From: Roseibium aggregatum
Lineage (GTDB): Bacteria; Pseudomonadota; Alphaproteobacteria; Rhizobiales; Stappiaceae
Length of the DNA: 64,000 bases
NCBI RefSeq assembly: GCF_017309185.1
Contig: NZ_JAEKJZ010000001.1
Coordinates: 310,001 to 374,000, forward strand
Reading direction: 5' to 3'
In this document: in pieces, positions 62,544 to 64,000 of the stretch
Layout: every line of letters begins with the position of its first letter
Numbering within the stretch: position 1 is the first letter of the stretch
Notes under the pieces: model-generated
Database searches by the model: none
The model's input: the letters and a program-made list of their open reading frames with translations, nothing else
What the model was told of the DNA's origin: nothing
Translations under genes and position numbers: made by a program

Positions 62544-63068
62544 TCAGCCGACCGGTTTCTGGACGAGGATCTTGTAGTTGAACCGCAGTCCGGTGTTCGT
62601 CTCTATCGAGAAGTGATCGTAGTAGTTCCCTTTGCCCGGAGGGGCCTGGTAGTAGATCGCCTGGCCGGTGCTGCGCAGGCCGGCGCAGCGTTGCATGGTC
62701 GCCGCGCCGCGCCCGTCGACTGACCTGTTCGGCAGGAAGAAATTGGTGGGCTGAACATAGGCGCGGCCATAGCGGGGCGGCTTTACGATCCGGACTTTCA
62801 CCGGGAGCGGCGAGCAGTCCTTGTTCAATCTCCAGCGAATTCCGACTTCCAGAGGAACGCCGGCGATGGCCTCATGCTGTTCGTTGCGGACGACTTTCCG
62901 CTTTGAATTCGCGGCCAGGACCGGACCCGTCGACGCCTTCGAACCGTCCCAGGCGTTGTCCGCCAGAAACTTGTTTGCCTGTGTCCACTCCTCCTGAGAG
63001 GGAAGCGTGGAATTGCAACCGGTCAGAATGCCGGCCGACAAGACAGCGGTAAGAACAACGGTCCGCAT
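62544..63068 (-). CDS. Small lipoprotein of unknown function, 174 aa
   Basis: The ATG at 63068 has AAGGAG. Lipoprotein signal: VVLTAVLSAGILTGC, with the lipobox LTGC and Cys18. The remainder has beta-rich words (VPLEVGIRWRLNKDCSPLPV, KVRIVKPPRYGRAYV, YYDHFSIETNTGLRFNYKIL) and is likely a small periplasmic beta domain. No named family is recognised. It is first in an operon with the Clp/crotonase-fold protein, so the two may act together on the cell surface. Confidence 0.75.
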   Translation of the reverse strand: MRTVVLTAVLSAGILTGCNSTLPSQEEWTQANKFLADNAWDGSKASTGPVLAANSKRKVVRNEQHEAIAGVPLEVGIRWRLNKDCSPLPVKVRIVKPPRYGRAYVQPTNFFLPNRSVDGRGAATMQRCAGLRSTGQAIYYQAPPGKGNYYDHFSIETNTGLRFNYKILVQKPVG

Positions 63069-63588
63069 GCGAACTCCTTCTGGAACGGATGAGCTTTCGT
63101 GCGCGCACCATAAGTGCCTGTCCAGAGGCACGGGCTCCCAAAATCTTATGCAAAACGGGATTTTTGTTATGGGTTTTGGGTATCGCAAGGCCGGGGCGCC
63201 AGGATCGGAAGTGTGTCCTCCGCGTGGGTCGGGCCGGCGCATGCCGTCAACGATTTTGGAGTACTTGGTTGGCCCGGTCTTGAGTTCAGAGGCGCAAACT
63301 TGGGGAACCCGCCATTTTCTTCGGTGTCATCCCGGACAAGCGCAGCGCAGATCCGGGACCCACTCGCCCTTCCTGTTGGCAACGCTGGATTTTGTTCCAC
63401 TTCGCTCTGAAAATGAGTGGGCCGCGGGTCTTCGCTCCGCTGCGTCCGGGGTGACCACGAAGGGGATTGCGAGGCCCGACGGCAAAAGGCAGAGCCTAAG
63501 CCTTGAGCCAGGACCTATTCTTCAGCGGTTGAACTGGTCTCGGATCTGGACACGGTCCGGGGAGTTGCTGCCGTGAAGCCTACCGGCC
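63069..63588. other. Intergenic region with a large palindromic repeat; no gene seen
   Basis: The 520 bases upstream of the lipoprotein gene and downstream of hisG contain one large inverted repeat (63326-63455) and no convincing reading frame, despite several long open frames caused by the GC-rich arms. The promoter of the lipoprotein gene must lie at its left end. Confidence 0.6.
63326..63455. repeat. Large inverted repeat, REP/RIME-like element
   Basis: The left arm begins GTCATCCCGGACAAGCGCAG (63326) and continues through ATCCGGGACCCACTC. The right arm, read in reverse complement, begins GTCACCCCGGACGCAGCGGA and continues through CCCACTC. The arms are about 40 bases each around a 50-base loop, so the element could fold into one long hairpin. 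Copies of the same consensus are at 18600-18636 and 39960-40087. Confidence 0.8.
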
Positions 63589-64000
63589 TCACCCGCCAAC
63601 CTTCTCCTTCAGTGGAGAAAACAGCGGATTGTCCTTCGAAAAGACGTAGTCGAGCGTTTCGACGGTGACCGTTTCCGCGCCTTCCTCGATCAGAAGCTTG
63701 GCGCAGTCGGCGACCGCGTCCTTCGGGCAGAGCACGTTGACGCGGTGGCTGTCGCCGCTGTCGGCGAAGCGCTGCACGGCGCCGACATTGCTGACGGCTC
63801 TCAGCGCCTGGGTCCGGTCGTCGACCTGGGCCTTGACCAGCTTGACGTTGCGCGCGGCTTCCTCCGCCGCCACCCGGTCCAGGATCGCGCGTGCGGCGGC
63901 AAGGGCGGATTGCGACCAGTCGGCGCTCAGCGAGGCGACCAGATTGGCCTGGCTTTTCAGCATCACGCCGTCAGTCAGGATCTTAAGGTTGTTGGCCTGA
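63589..64000 (-). CDS. hisG: ATP phosphoribosyltransferase HisG, C-terminal part (runs off the window)
   Basis: First enzyme of histidine biosynthesis. The frame enters from the right edge and shows the family words NNLKILTDGVMLKSQANLVA, then DRVAAEEAARNVKLVKAQVD and the C-terminal tail ETVTVETLDYVFSKDNPLFS. About 136 residues are present. The segment around LVASLSADW is conserved in alphaproteobacterial HisG. The rest of the gene, and any hisZ partner, lie outside the window. Assignment rests on these motifs. Confidence 0.88.
   Translation of the reverse strand, partial: QANNLKILTDGVMLKSQANLVASLSADWSQSALAAARAILDRVAAEEAARNVKLVKAQVDDRTQALRAVSNVGAVQRFADSGDSHRVNVLCPKDAVADCAKLLIEEGAETVTVETLDYVFSKDNPLFSPLKEKVGG

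Noticed and set aside
63107-63580. Plus-strand open frames upstream of the lipoprotein gene
   Set aside because: They are created by the inverted repeat and GC-rich DNA, without a ribosome site or recognisable protein.
1-64000. CRISPR arrays, insertion sequences, prophage or integrative element
   Set aside because: No regularly spaced direct repeats, transposase, integrase or phage structural genes were found, and the tRNA-His gene has no integrase or repeated 3' end nearby.

Overview
The window looks like a chromosomal segment from a GC-rich marine alphaproteobacterium, most likely Hyphomicrobiales/Stappiaceae (Roseibium, Labrenzia or Stappia type). This is inferred from several traits seen together: a DivJ/PleC/PdhS-type cell-cycle kinase, a tRNA-His without G-1 and with a G1:U72 pair and A73 (an alphaproteobacterial peculiarity), Irr-like iron boxes, FNR/FixK-like boxes, DUF1127 and phasin proteins, and many TRAP transporters. 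No prophage, insertion sequence, CRISPR array or rRNA was seen. Gene order is dense and mostly single genes or short operons.

1-8 kb: two tandem, paralogous ferric-iron binding proteins, each behind its own Irr-like box; a very large acidic PAS histidine kinase of the PdhS type; two phasins (polyhydroxyalkanoate granule proteins). 8-16.7 kb: tRNA-His, a cytosolic GAF chemoreceptor, TauE/SafE, AzlCD, a TetR-RidA divergent pair, and an APH-like/AAA kinase with FNR-like boxes. 16.9-22.4 kb: a ThDP enzyme, a Pat-like acyl-CoA synthetase/acetyltransferase and a tandem universal stress protein, the last with an FNR-like box.

22.5-29.2 kb: a complete sigma-54 dicarboxylate-type module. The DctB/DctD two-component pair lies directly upstream of a TRAP transporter operon (P-Q-M) that has paired enhancer-like repeats and a -24/-12 promoter. 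29.4-46.8 kb: housekeeping and conserved genes (xseA, rsmE, gshA), tandem LysR paralogues, a DMT exporter, a GATase, an FCD regulator with an FMN alpha-hydroxyacid oxidase, an inositol-phosphatase family enzyme, and a class I cytochrome c.

46.9-55.2 kb: a divergently transcribed catabolic cluster around an IclR regulator. One arm carries acyl-CoA ligase, double-hotdog MaoC hydratase and a TRAP transporter in the unusual order Q-P-M, with a terminator-like hairpin between P and M. The other arm carries IclR, a PaaI-type thioesterase and a CaiB/BaiF CoA-transferase. It reads as import, CoA activation and early processing of an unidentified carboxylic acid, and is the best candidate here for an undescribed pathway. 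55.3-64 kb: a ClC antiporter, an L,D-transpeptidase, DUF2927, CheZ, Tag, an AraC regulator, a crotonase/Clp-fold periplasmic protein with a lipoprotein partner, a large palindromic repeat, and the 3' end of hisG.

Functional assignments come from reading motifs in the translated sequence; no database search was possible.
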